A model generated the notes under the pieces. That model saw only the letters and a program-made list of their open reading frames with translations, was not told the DNA's origin and made no database searches. A DNA stretch of 64,000 nt from Amycolatopsis regifaucium (GTDB taxonomy: Bacteria > Actinomycetota > Actinomycetes > Mycobacteriales > Pseudonocardiaceae), in the NCBI RefSeq assembly GCF_001613935.1, contig NZ_LQCI01000034.1:907031-971030 (forward strand), in the 5' to 3' direction. Every line of letters starts with the position of its first letter. Positions within the stretch are counted from its first letter, which is position 1. The translations under genes and the position numbers were made by a program. This document shows positions 51,722 to 60,153 of this stretch, piece by piece.

Positions 51722-52666
51722 GTGACCGATCGCGACCATCGGTTCTCCACTGAGACCGATCGTGAACTGACGGCTTTCGAAAGAGGGCTGACGTCCTCCG
51801 AGGCTGAGTTCGCCGCTGATCTATCGGCCGTGCAGGCCGATGACGCGCTGCTCGACGCCCTCGGTGGCTCGGACCCGCAAATGGCCGACGACCTCGGCGA
51901 TCAGGAACTCAACGCGCTGTTGCTGGCTTGGCGGCGCGACATCGACAGTGAACCGCTCGCCGAACTGGTGGACGTCGACACCGCCGTCACCACCGTGAAG
52001 ACCGCCGCGCTCGCCCGCAAACACGGGGGAAGACGCCGGCTGCTGGTCCCGGTGGCCGCCGCCGCGGCCGTCCTGGCCATCGCCTTCGCCGGTACCGGTC
52101 TCGCCGCGAAGGACGCGCAGCCTGGTGACACTCTCTGGGGCCTGACCAAGGTGCTTTACGCCGACCACGCCCGGTCGGTCGAGGCCGCCGCCGCGGCCAA
52201 ACTCGATCTGGAGAAGGCCAACCTCGCGCTCGCCGGTGGGCGCCTCGACGACGCGCGCAAGGCGCTCGACGAGGCACAGGCCGCGCTGAGCCAGGTGACC
52301 GATGAAGAAAATCGCGACCTGCTGCTCGAACAGCACCGTCAGCTGAGCGCGCAATTGCAGAACCCCACCCAGCCGGCGCTGCCTCCTGACCAGCAGTTGC
52401 CCACGCAGACACCGGTGGCGACTACGCCGCAGCCCACGCCGCAGCCGACTCCTCCGCCGACGTCGCTGCCCGGAGGCGGTAACCCCGGCACGAGTCTGCC
52501 GGGCACCACGACTCCCACGCCGACGCCGCCGAGTTCGACGACCGAGCCGCCGCCGCCCACGACGTCGACGACACAGCCCGCCTCGGGCAACGACCCCGGT
52601 GGCTCGCGCAACGAGCCGTCGCCGGGAGCCGGCGCGCAGACGCCCGGCGTGACCGAGAACCAGTAG
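51722..52666 (+). CDS. rsdA: Anti-sigma-D factor RsdA
   Basis: 314 residues. The N-terminal cytosolic part (FSTETDRELTAFERGLTSSE) should bind SigD. One membrane helix (LLVPVAAAAAVLAIAFAGTG, about 101-123). An outside helical domain (LWGLTKVLYADHARSVEAAA) precedes a Pro/Thr-rich disordered tail. GTG directly after the sigD stop. Control by regulated proteolysis is known for RsdA relatives. Confidence 0.93.
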   Translation: MTDRDHRFSTETDRELTAFERGLTSSEAEFAADLSAVQADDALLDALGGSDPQMADDLGDQELNALLLAWRRDIDSEPLAELVDVDTAVTTVKTAALARKHGGRRRLLVPVAAAAAVLAIAFAGTGLAAKDAQPGDTLWGLTKVLYADHARSVEAAAAAKLDLEKANLALAGGRLDDARKALDEAQAALSQVTDEENRDLLLEQHRQLSAQLQNPTQPALPPDQQLPTQTPVATTPQPTPQPTPPPTSLPGGGNPGTSLPGTTTPTPTPPSSTTEPPPPTTSTTQPASGNDPGGSRNEPSPGAGAQTPGVTENQ

Positions 52667-52682
52667 CACTGCCCAGAACGCC

Positions 52683-52717
52683 GAAGGGCCTGGTGAGATC
52701 CCTCACCAGGCCCTTTC
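52683..52717 (+). terminator. Terminator of sigD-rsdA
   Basis: GAAGGGCCTGGTGAG / CTCACCAGGCCCTTTC stem with loop ATCC, then GCTTT. Confidence 0.85.
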
Positions 52718-52731
52718 GCTTTGCGGGCTCA

Positions 52732-52760
52732 AGTCGCCTTTAGCGGGCTGAACGCGATCA
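52732..52760 (+). repeat. Dispersed palindromic element at the 3' end of the DUF5319 gene
   Basis: AGTCGCCTTTAGC-GG-GCTGAACGCGATCA; its last three bases are the complement of the TGA stop of the minus-strand gene. Confidence 0.82.
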
Positions 52761-53144
52761 GTAGGCGCTCTCGTTGGCTGTGACCCCGTCCGCGAAACCG
52801 CGGCAGTAGTCCCAGCTCACGTAGTCACCCGGGTTCGGATCGAACGCGGGCTCGTGTGGCCGCATCCGTCCGTCGGCGAGCAGCTGCTCGAGACTGGCGC
52901 GGAGCAGCTGCCAGTCGTGGTAGTGGGGTTCGTCGCATTCTCCGCAGTCGACCACGATCCCGCGTACTCCGCGCGGTTCGAGAAGCGCCTGGTAGACGGC
53001 GAGATCGGAGAGGTCGGCCAGCAGCTCGGTGCGTTCCTCGTCGCTGATCGGCTCGTCCAGCCGGTCGGCGTCGTCGATGAACGCGCGGGCCGGGTCCTCC
53101 GGGTCATCCGCGAACGGGTCTGGGGGCAACGCATCATGCGGCAC
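52758..53144 (-). CDS. DUF5319-type protein (Rv3412-like)
   Basis: 128 residues, acidic, cytosolic; contains VDCGECDEPHYHDW and GDYVSWDYCRGFADG. The Cys/His pattern (CGEC, H, C) could bind a metal. Function unknown. The gene is conserved at this place before guaB2. GTG start with TAGCGT about 6 bases before it, so possibly leaderless. Confidence 0.82.
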   Translation of the reverse strand: MPHDALPPDPFADDPEDPARAFIDDADRLDEPISDEERTELLADLSDLAVYQALLEPRGVRGIVVDCGECDEPHYHDWQLLRASLEQLLADGRMRPHEPAFDPNPGDYVSWDYCRGFADGVTANESAY

Positions 53145-53267
53145 GCCTGCACGCTACCGGGCGCCCACCCGGGCCGGGCGGCCGCCCGGCCCGGATATCA
53201 TGAGGGGCAGGCCCTCGCGTCGCCACAGCGACTCGTTCATCACCGCTAGGAAGGCCCTTCGCCTGCT

Positions 53268-54779
53268 ATGACCAGCGACAGCGTCACCGCCCCCGTCCCG
53301 AGCAAATTCGCCATGCTCGGGCTGACCTTCGACGACGTGCTGCTGCTGCCGGCCGAGTCCGACGTGGTGCCCAGTGCGGTCAGCACCCGCACCCGGCTCT
53401 CCCGCAACGTCACCCTGAACATCCCGCTGGTCTCCGCCGCCATGGACACGGTCACCGAAGGCCGGATGGCGATCGCGATGGCGCGCCAGGGCGGGATGGG
53501 CGTGCTGCAGCGCAACCTCCCGATCGACGACCAGGCGTCCGCCGTCGAGGTCGTGAAGCGTTCTGAAGCCGGCATGGTGACCGACCCGGTCACCTGTTCG
53601 CCGGAGGACACCCTCGCCGAGGTCGACGCCCTGTGCGCGCGGTTCCGGATCTCCGGTGTGCCAGTGACGGACGCCGCCGGGACGCTGGTGGGCATCATCA
53701 CCAACCGCGACATGCGGTTCGAGGTCGACCACACGCGTGCGGTGCACGAGGTGATGACGAAGCTGCCGCTGGTCACCGCGCAGGTCGGGGTCACCGCCGA
53801 GGCCGCGCTGGGCCTGCTGCGTCGGCACAAGATCGAGAAGCTGCCGATCGTCGACGGCGCGGGCAAGCTGCGCGGGCTGATCACGGTCAAGGACTTCGTC
53901 AAGACCGAGCAGTACCCCAACGCCACCAAGGACACCAACGGCCGCCTGATCGTCGGTGCGGCCGTCGGCGTCGGACCGGACGGGCACAAGCGCGCGATGG
54001 CGCTGGCCGACGCCGGGGTCGACGTCCTGATGGTCGACACCGCGCATGGGCACTCTCGCGCCGTCGTCGAGACGGTCGCGCTGCTGAAGAAGGAACTGGG
54101 CGAGACCGTCGACATCGTGGGCGGCAACGTCGCGACCAGGGCCGGTGCGCAGGCGCTGGTGGACGCGGGCGCGGACGGGATCAAGGTCGGCGTCGGCCCG
54201 GGCTCCATCTGCACCACGCGCATCGTCGCCGGGGTCGGCGTGCCGCAGATCTCGGCGATCTACGAGGCCGACCAGGCGGCTCGTCCGGCGGGCATTCCGG
54301 TGATCGGTGACGGCGGCATCCAGTACTCGGGTGACATCGCGAAGGCGCTCGCGGCGGGCGCGTCCACCGTGATGCTCGGCAGCCTGCTCGCGGGCACCGC
54401 CGAATCGCCCGGCGACCTGATTCTGGTCAACGGCAAGCAGTTCAAGACCTACCGCGGCATGGGCTCGCTGGGCGCGATGCAGTCGCGCGGTCAGGCGAAG
54501 TCGTACTCCAAGGACCGCTACGCGCAGGACGACGTGCTGAGCGAGGACAAGCTGGTCCCGGAAGGCATCGAAGGGCGCATTCCGTTCCGGGGGCCGCTCG
54601 CGAACGTCGTGCACCAGCTGGTCGGCGGGCTGCGGTCGGGGATGGGCTACGCGGGCGCGTCGACGATCTCCGAGTTGCAGGAGGCGCAGTTGGTGCGGAT
54701 CACCGCGGCCGGGCTCAAGGAGAGCCACCCGCACGACGTCACGATGACCGTCGAGGCCCCGAACTACACCACCCGGTAG
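53268..54779 (+). CDS. guaB2: Inosine-5'-monophosphate dehydrogenase
   Basis: 503 residues. Catalytic domain interrupted by two CBS domains (about 110-230: MVTDPVTCSPEDTLAEVDAL, KLPLVTAQVGVTAEAALGLL). Catalytic loop GVGPGSICTTRIVAG (active Cys), flap EGIEGRIPFRGPL and YRGMGSLGAM. NAD-dependent IMP to XMP, the committed step to GMP. ATG start. Confidence 0.97.
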   Translation: MTSDSVTAPVPSKFAMLGLTFDDVLLLPAESDVVPSAVSTRTRLSRNVTLNIPLVSAAMDTVTEGRMAIAMARQGGMGVLQRNLPIDDQASAVEVVKRSEAGMVTDPVTCSPEDTLAEVDALCARFRISGVPVTDAAGTLVGIITNRDMRFEVDHTRAVHEVMTKLPLVTAQVGVTAEAALGLLRRHKIEKLPIVDGAGKLRGLITVKDFVKTEQYPNATKDTNGRLIVGAAVGVGPDGHKRAMALADAGVDVLMVDTAHGHSRAVVETVALLKKELGETVDIVGGNVATRAGAQALVDAGADGIKVGVGPGSICTTRIVAGVGVPQISAIYEADQAARPAGIPVIGDGGIQYSGDIAKALAAGASTVMLGSLLAGTAESPGDLILVNGKQFKTYRGMGSLGAMQSRGQAKSYSKDRYAQDDVLSEDKLVPEGIEGRIPFRGPLANVVHQLVGGLRSGMGYAGASTISELQEAQLVRITAAGLKESHPHDVTMTVEAPNYTTR

Positions 54780-54804
54780 TCCGCCCTTTCGGACACTTAC
54801 GCAG

Positions 54805-54860
54805 CCGGTTCCCTTCTCGGGAGACTTGATCCGCCGATCAAGTCTCCTGGGAGGAACCGG
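54805..54860 (+). promoter_or_regulatory. Large hairpin that includes the ribosome site of the DUF3574 gene
   Basis: CCGGTTCC...GGAACCGG outer stem and GGAGACTTGATC / GATCAAGTCTCC inner stem, loop CGCC. The right arm contains the GGAGG before ATG 54861, so a folded RNA would hide the start. It also follows guaB2 closely and could act as its terminator. Confidence 0.65.
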
Positions 54861-55331
54861 ATGTCTTCTTCGCTGACCCTTTCGCGGCGCACCGTGGTGG
54901 CCGTCTTCGCCGCCGCGGTCCTCGGGCTGGGCGGTGGGGTGGCGGCTTCGGCCGCGCCTGTTTCGAGCGCTGCCGACACTGCTGTCGGCACTCAGGCTTC
55001 GCCCGGCGAGCCGTGGAAGCGCACCGAGCTGTACTTCGGCGCGTCGAAGCCTGGTGGCGGCGAGGTGAGTGACGCGGAGTTCACGGCGTTTTCCGAGAAG
55101 GTCATCACCCCGGCCTTCCCGGACGGGTTCACCGAGCTGACCGGCCGTGGGCAGTGGCGCGGGCCGGACGGGGTGATCACGCGGGAGAAGTCGAGGGTGA
55201 TCGTGGTCGTGTACCCGTTCAGCGACCGCGACGCGAACCGCGAGATCGAGGACATCCGGACCGCCTACAAAAAGGCCTTCTCGCAGGAATCCGTCCTCCG
55301 GGCCGACTCCGTCGAAAAGGTCTCCTTCTGA
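54861..55331 (+). CDS. Secreted DUF3574 protein
   Basis: 156 residues. Signal peptide (SLTLSRRTVVAVFAAAVLGL then GGGVAASAA). The rest matches DUF3574: RTELYFGASKPGG, ITPAFPDGFTELTGRGQWRG, REKSRVIVVVYPFSD. Function unknown, presumably periplasmic or wall-associated. Confidence 0.85.
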   Translation: MSSSLTLSRRTVVAVFAAAVLGLGGGVAASAAPVSSAADTAVGTQASPGEPWKRTELYFGASKPGGGEVSDAEFTAFSEKVITPAFPDGFTELTGRGQWRGPDGVITREKSRVIVVVYPFSDRDANREIEDIRTAYKKAFSQESVLRADSVEKVSF

Positions 55332-55347
55332 CCTCCCGCCCCATCGG

Positions 55348-55372
55348 AGCGACTTTCGCGGGCTAAACGTGA
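55348..55372 (+). repeat. Dispersed palindromic element before guaB3
   Basis: AGCGACTTTCGC-GG-GCTAAACGTGA. Confidence 0.8.
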
Positions 55373-55493
55373 AACAGGTGGGGCAGGCGGGGCTGGTGTG
55401 ACTCTTCGCCCGGTTCGGGAGCCCCGTGCGCAGGTCACCCACGCGGCCTAGCGACAATGGGGTGTAACGGTCGTCGGTGAGAAGGGACTTGAC

Positions 55494-56627
55494 GTGCGGG
55501 ATCTGGTCGAGATCGGCATGGGCCGCACCGCGCGGCGGGCGTATGACCTCGATGACGTGGAGATCGTGCCGTCGCGGCGCACCCGGTCGTCGTCGGTCGT
55601 GTCCACCGCCTGGCAGATCGACGCGTACCGCTTCGAGCTGCCGCTGGTCACGCACCCCACCGACGCGATCGTGTCGCCGGGCACCGCGGTGGCCGTCGGC
55701 GAGCTCGGCGGGCTGGGCGTCCTCAACGCCGAAGGGCTCTGGGCGCGGCATCCGAACGTCGAGGACGCGATCTTCCGCCTCGTCCGGGCGGCCGAGGACA
55801 CCGACGACCCGACCGCGATCGTGCGGGAACTGCAGGAACTGCACTCCGCTCCGATCCGGCTGGACCTGCTGACCGAGGCGATCAAGACCGTCCGCGAATC
55901 CGGGGTCACCGTTGCCGCGCGCGTCAGCCCGCAGCACGCCGCCGAACTCACGCCGGATCTGCTGGCGGCGGGCGTCGAGATCCTGGTCGTGCAGGGCACG
56001 ATCATCTCGGCCGAGCACGTCCAGCGTGACGCCGAGCCGCTGGACCTGAAGGACTTCATCGGGCGGCTCGACGTCCCGGTGATCGCGGGCGGCGTGAGCG
56101 ACTACCGGACCGCGATGCACCTGATGCGCACCGGCGCGGCGGGCGTCATCGTCGGCCACGGCGCCACTCGCGGCGTCACGAGCACCGACAGCGTGCTCGG
56201 GATCGGGACGCCGATGGCGACCGCGATCGTCGACGCCGCGGCCGCGCGCCGTGACTACCTCGACGAGACCGGCGGCCGGTACGTGCACGTGCTCGCCGAC
56301 GGCGGGATGAGCGTGTCGGGCGACATCGCGAAGGCCATCGCCTGCGGCGCCGACGCGGTCATGCTCGGTGCGCCGCTGGCCGCCGCCTCCGAGGCGCCGG
56401 GGCAGGGGCTCTACTGGACGGCGGCCGCCGCGCACCCGTCGCTGCCGCGTTCGCGCGTGGCGCTGGGGCCCGACTACGCCGTCGACCTCAAGACGCTACT
56501 CTTCGGGCCGTCCTCGGATGCTGAAGGCGTCGTAAACCTCTTCGGCGCCCTTCGTCGCGCCATGGCGAAGACGGGCTACTCGGACCTGAAGGAGTTCCAG
56601 CGGGTCGGCCTGACCGTCCGCCGCTGA
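55494..56627 (+). CDS. guaB3: GuaB3-type IMP dehydrogenase-related protein
   Basis: 377 residues. The IMPDH-like barrel has no CBS domains and the catalytic loop differs (GHGATRGVTSTDSVLGIGTP instead of the GSICTT loop), as in GuaB3. Actinobacterial GuaB3 relatives may be GMP reductases or regulatory; not settled. GTG start with GAGAAGGGA. Confidence 0.92.
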   Translation: MRDLVEIGMGRTARRAYDLDDVEIVPSRRTRSSSVVSTAWQIDAYRFELPLVTHPTDAIVSPGTAVAVGELGGLGVLNAEGLWARHPNVEDAIFRLVRAAEDTDDPTAIVRELQELHSAPIRLDLLTEAIKTVRESGVTVAARVSPQHAAELTPDLLAAGVEILVVQGTIISAEHVQRDAEPLDLKDFIGRLDVPVIAGGVSDYRTAMHLMRTGAAGVIVGHGATRGVTSTDSVLGIGTPMATAIVDAAAARRDYLDETGGRYVHVLADGGMSVSGDIAKAIACGADAVMLGAPLAAASEAPGQGLYWTAAAAHPSLPRSRVALGPDYAVDLKTLLFGPSSDAEGVVNLFGALRRAMAKTGYSDLKEFQRVGLTVRR

Positions 56628-56642
56628 CGCTCGCTCCCGGCC

Positions 56643-56758
56643 CGGATCGCGTTTAGCCCGCTAAACGCGATTCGGGCCGCTTTGCGTTCAGGTGACCCCA
56701 GGAGTCACGGCAGCCTCATGCGTCCCTCCTGTGTCACGATTAGCCCGCTAAAGTCGCT
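56643..56758 (+). repeat. Two dispersed palindromic elements between guaB3 and a hypothetical gene
   Basis: 56643-56672 GGATCGCGTTTAGC-CC-GCTAAACGCGATTC (palindrome extends to 56641-56676). 56733-56758 GTCACGATTAGC-CC-GCTAAAGTCGCT, which contains the TAG stop (56748-56750) of the minus-strand gene. Confidence 0.88.
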
Positions 56759-57161
56759 CAGGGGGGCCAGGGCGGTAGTGGGCGGAGCCGAGCGCGCGGG
56801 CGATTTTCCGCTGGAGGTCCCGCAGGATCGGGAGGGTCTCCTCGTCCGCGAAGCCCGTGGTGATCGACCAGTCCATCCCGGAGCCGAAGACGTCGCTGGC
56901 GAACACGATCTCCGTGGCGATCAGGGTCTTACGCCACTCCGAGGCGCGTAGCGGTTCCTCGTCGGCCAGGGTCGCGCGCAATCTTTTCGCCTGTTCGAAG
57001 AGGTCGGGCACGTCCTGGAAACCCATCGCGACGGCGAGGGCGTCGGTGCAGGCGGCGGGTCCACCCCATTCCGCCAGGCCACAGCGCAGTACCGTGCGTT
57101 CGTCACGCGTCAGGTCGATCGTCACCGGTGCATCCGTATCCACGGGTCGATGATGCCCCAC
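56748..57161 (-). CDS. Hypothetical protein next to choD
   Basis: 137 residues from GTG 57161. It contains LTRDERTVLRCGLAEWGGPA, MGFQDVPDLFEQAKRLRAT and a C-terminal DEETLPILRDLQRKIARALG. No known motif. Its stop is inside a dispersed palindrome, and the last residues PPERL are partly element-derived. Start uncertain; GTG 57125 is possible. Confidence 0.65.
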   Translation of the reverse strand: MGHHRPVDTDAPVTIDLTRDERTVLRCGLAEWGGPAACTDALAVAMGFQDVPDLFEQAKRLRATLADEEPLRASEWRKTLIATEIVFASDVFGSGMDWSITTGFADEETLPILRDLQRKIARALGSAHYRPGPPERL

Positions 57162-57209
57162 CCGCGTTCCCGCATCCGGGTGGAAGGTGACTGGCCGGTA
57201 ACTTACCTC

Positions 57210-57238
57210 TGGTCAGAAGAGGTGGCCAGGGTTACAGT
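57210..57238 (+). promoter_or_regulatory. Probable leaderless promoter of choD
   Basis: TGGTCA, 17 bases, TACAGT (57233-57238), then 7 bases to GTG 57246. Confidence 0.5.
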
Positions 57239-57245
57239 CGTAGGT

Positions 57246-58952
57246 GTGACTGCCAGTAACACCACCACTGAAGACGATTTCGACTACGACGTGATCGTCG
57301 TCGGCTCCGGGTTCGGCGGCAGTGTCGCTGCCCTCCGCCTGACCGAGAAGGGTTACCGCGTCGCCGTCATCGAGGCGGGCCGGCGCTTCGCCGACGACGA
57401 GTTCGCGAGGACGTCCTGGAACCTTCGCCGCTACGTCTGGGCACCTCAGGTCGGCTGCTTCGGCATCCAGCGGATTCACATGCTCAAGGACGTCATGGTG
57501 CTCGCCGGCGCGGGCGTCGGCGGCGGCTCGCTGGTGTACGCGAACACGCTGTACCGCCCGCTGAAGCCGTTCTACGTCGACCCCCAGTGGTCCCACATCA
57601 CCGACTGGGAGTCCGAACTCGGCCCGCACTACGACCAGGCCAGCCGCATGCTGGGCGTCGTCACCAACCCCAGCGTCACGCCGTCGGACGTCGTGATGAA
57701 GGGCGTCGCCGAGGACATGGGCGTCGCCGACTCGTATCACCCGACGCCGGTCGGCGTGTACTTCGGCAAGCCGGGGGAGCGCGCCGAGGACCCGTACTTC
57801 GGCGGCGCGGGTCCGGCGCGCACCGGCTGCACCGAATGCGGCGCCTGTATGACCGGCTGCCGCGTCGGCGCCAAGAACACGCTGGTCAAGAACTACCTGT
57901 ACCTCGCGGAGAAGGACGGCGCGAAGGTCATCCCCCTCACCACGGTGAGCGCGATCAGCCCGCTGAACGCGGGTGGGTACGAGGTGAGCATCAAGAAGAC
58001 CGGGACCACCTCGCGCAAGTTCCGGCACAAGCTCACCGCGGCGCAGGTGGTGCTCGCCGCGGGGACGTGGGGCACGCAGAACCTGCTCCACGGCATGCGC
58101 GACACCGCGAGGCTGCCGAAGCTCTCACCGCGGCTCGGGGAACTGACCCGTACCAACTCCGAGGCCATCATCGGCGCCGCCCGGACGTCGGTGGACGAGG
58201 AGCGGAACTTCAGCCGCGGCGTCGCGATCACGTCGTCGATCCACCCCGACGAGAACACGCACATCGAGCCCGTCCGCTACGGCAAGGGCAGCAACGCGAT
58301 GAGCCTGCTCCAGACCATCGCCACCGAAGGCGATTCGGCGGTCCCGCGCTGGCGCCAGGCCGTGAACTTCATGCTCAAGCACCCGGTCCAGACCGTGAAG
58401 CTGCTCAACGGCTACCGCTGGAGCGAGCGCACGGTGATCCTGCTGGTGATGCAGAGCCTCGACAACTCCATCACCACCTACACCAAGCGTGGTCTCTTCG
58501 GCCGCCGCAAGTACACCTCGAAACAGGGGCACGGTGAGCCGAACCCCAGCTTCATCCCCACCGGGCACGAGGCCAACCTCCGCACCGCCGAACGCATCGG
58601 CGGCATGGCGGGCGGCACCTGGGGCGAGATCTTCGACATCCCGCTCACCGCGCACTTCATCGGCGGCGCCCCGATCGGCACGGCACCGGACAACGGCGTG
58701 ATCGACCCGTACCACCGGGTCTTCAACTACCCCGGCCTGTCCATTGTGGATGGATCGGCGATCACGGCGAACCTCGGCGTGAACCCCTCGCTGACCATCA
58801 CCGCGCAGGCCGAGCGGGCGTTCTCGCTGTGGCCGAACAAGGGCGAACAGGACAGCAGGCCGCCGCAGGACTCGCCGTACGTGCGACTCGAGCCGATCTC
58901 GCCGAAGAACCCGGCGGTTCCGGCGGACGCGCCGGCGGCACTTCGGCGCTAA
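57246..58952 (+). CDS. choD: Cholesterol oxidase-like GMC flavoprotein (ChoD type)
   Basis: 568 residues from GTG 57246. FAD-binding DYDVIVVGSGFGGSVAALRL, AGAGVGGGSLVYANTLYRPL, HFIGGAPIGTAP, and C-terminal SIVDGSAITANLGVNPSLTI. A Cys cluster (GCTECGACMTGCRVG) is typical of this subfamily. It is placed beside guaB2-guaB3, like mycobacterial choD, which is named a cholesterol oxidase by homology but may have another substrate. No signal peptide. Confidence 0.9.
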   Translation: MTASNTTTEDDFDYDVIVVGSGFGGSVAALRLTEKGYRVAVIEAGRRFADDEFARTSWNLRRYVWAPQVGCFGIQRIHMLKDVMVLAGAGVGGGSLVYANTLYRPLKPFYVDPQWSHITDWESELGPHYDQASRMLGVVTNPSVTPSDVVMKGVAEDMGVADSYHPTPVGVYFGKPGERAEDPYFGGAGPARTGCTECGACMTGCRVGAKNTLVKNYLYLAEKDGAKVIPLTTVSAISPLNAGGYEVSIKKTGTTSRKFRHKLTAAQVVLAAGTWGTQNLLHGMRDTARLPKLSPRLGELTRTNSEAIIGAARTSVDEERNFSRGVAITSSIHPDENTHIEPVRYGKGSNAMSLLQTIATEGDSAVPRWRQAVNFMLKHPVQTVKLLNGYRWSERTVILLVMQSLDNSITTYTKRGLFGRRKYTSKQGHGEPNPSFIPTGHEANLRTAERIGGMAGGTWGEIFDIPLTAHFIGGAPIGTAPDNGVIDPYHRVFNYPGLSIVDGSAITANLGVNPSLTITAQAERAFSLWPNKGEQDSRPPQDSPYVRLEPISPKNPAVPADAPAALRR

Positions 58953-58961
58953 ATTGGGGTC

Positions 58962-59684
58962 GTGACAGCCACTGAACGCGCACACGCCCTGCTGAACCGC
59001 GTCCACGCCCTGCACGACGAGTGGGCGCGGGTGGCTCGCGGGCTCGACGACGAGACCGTCCGGGCGCCCAGCGCGCTACCGGGCTGGACGAGGGCGCATC
59101 TGCTGTCCCATCTCGCGCGCAACGCCGACGGCCTGGTCAACCTGCTCACGTGGGCGAAGTCGGGTGTCGAAACCCCGATGTACGCCGGTGAGTCGGCCCG
59201 GGACAGTGACATCGAGCAGGGCGCGTACCGGTCCGCGGCGGAGATCGCGGAGGACGTCGTCGGCTCCGCGGCACGGTTCGTCGAGGTCGCCTCCGGCTTG
59301 CCGGACGGGGCGTGGGCGGTACGGGTGCGTGCCAGGCAGGGCCGGGAGATCCCGGCGGAGTTCGTGCTGTGGCTCCGGCTCTCCGAAACCGCCATCCACC
59401 TCGCCGACCTGGACCTCGGTTACGACTTCGCCCGCGTCGCCGAGCTGCTCGCCGACGAGTTCGAGATCGTCGTCAGCAACGCCATCGGCATGTACGGCGG
59501 GGAACTTCCGTCCGTCCTGCTGGTCGCGGCCGGAGCCGACGGGACCCGCCACGAGTGGCGGATGGGCACCGGAATGCCGGTGAAGCTCACCGGAACCCCT
59601 GGCGAGGTGCTGGCGTGGATCACCGGCCGCAGCGATGGCTCTACTTTGGACGGTGTCGCGCCGCCGCTGCCGCATTGGCTGTGA
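58962..59684 (+). CDS. Maleylpyruvate isomerase/mycothiol-dependent enzyme family protein
   Basis: 240 residues. The N-terminal DinB-like four-helix domain (LPGWTRAHLLSHLARNADGL, metal-site His) and MDMPI C-terminal part (PAEFVLWLRLSETAIHLADL) fit mycothiol-dependent isomerases. The GTG lies 10 bases after choD; TAAATT overlapping the choD stop may serve as -10 for a leaderless message. Confidence 0.88.
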   Translation: MTATERAHALLNRVHALHDEWARVARGLDDETVRAPSALPGWTRAHLLSHLARNADGLVNLLTWAKSGVETPMYAGESARDSDIEQGAYRSAAEIAEDVVGSAARFVEVASGLPDGAWAVRVRARQGREIPAEFVLWLRLSETAIHLADLDLGYDFARVAELLADEFEIVVSNAIGMYGGELPSVLLVAAGADGTRHEWRMGTGMPVKLTGTPGEVLAWITGRSDGSTLDGVAPPLPHWL

Positions 59685-59708
59685 CGACACCGTCCAAAGA
59701 GGATTCGA

Positions 59709-59813
59709 TCAGCTCCGGAACGAGTCGACGCCGAACTGTTTGGCGATGTCGTCCAGCATGGCTTGTGCGCGCCCTGCAGGCTCACCGAGGTGAACCACGT
59801 CGCGCTGGCCACT
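59709..59813 (-). pseudogene. C-terminal remnant of a siderophore-binding protein
   Basis: The minus-strand frame ends in GEPAGRAQAMLDDIAKQFG and VDSFRS, like the last residues of iron-siderophore binding lipoproteins. No upstream part is present. The frame is open further but no longer looks like that family. Confidence 0.45.
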
Positions 59814-60116
59814 CCCCGGATCGCATTGCGGCTCGTTCGTTCGCCGCAGCCGCCGCTCGCCGGATCGATGATCCTCGGCGCCCTGCTGACCATGGGCGCG
59901 GACTTCGTCGTCCGGGTGGCCCCGGGCCTGTCCGGGCTCCCCGTAGACAAGCCGGTCGCGATGCGCGAAGGCCGGATCGTCGCGCAGGGCCCGCCCGCCG
60001 ACGCCCTCACCGAGCCGCTTCTCGACGAGATCTTCGGCTTGTCGGCGAAGATCATGGAGGATTCGGTGTCCGGTACGCCGCTGGTGGTGCCGGTGAGCGC
60101 ACACCTTCGGGGGTAG
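59790..60116 (+). pseudogene. Chimeric remnant: FecCD permease fragment joined to FepC-type ATPase C-terminus
   Basis: One frame encodes a FecCD-permease-like segment (IALRLVRSPQPPLAGSMILG then ALLTMGADFVVR), followed at once by the C-terminal part of an iron-siderophore ABC ATPase (AMREGRIVAQGPPADALTEP, EIFGLSAKIMEDSVSGTPLV). Walker and signature motifs are missing. The fusion of two different gene ends shows decay by deletion. Confidence 0.6.
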
Positions 60117-60153
60117 CGTCGCAACCTGCTCGTCCGCCGGGCGTCTAACGGGC

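Noticed and set aside
53154..56435. Very long minus-strand open frame (over 1000 codons) opposite guaB2 and guaB3
   Set aside because: Arg/His/Asp-rich shadow of the guaB genes; high GC removes stops. No family resemblance and no ribosome site.
57952..57971. GCGATCAGC-CC-GCTGAACGC inside choD as a further palindrome copy
   Set aside because: Arms mismatch at two places and the encoded PLNAGGYEV fits the normal protein, so this may be chance. Not counted among the 29.
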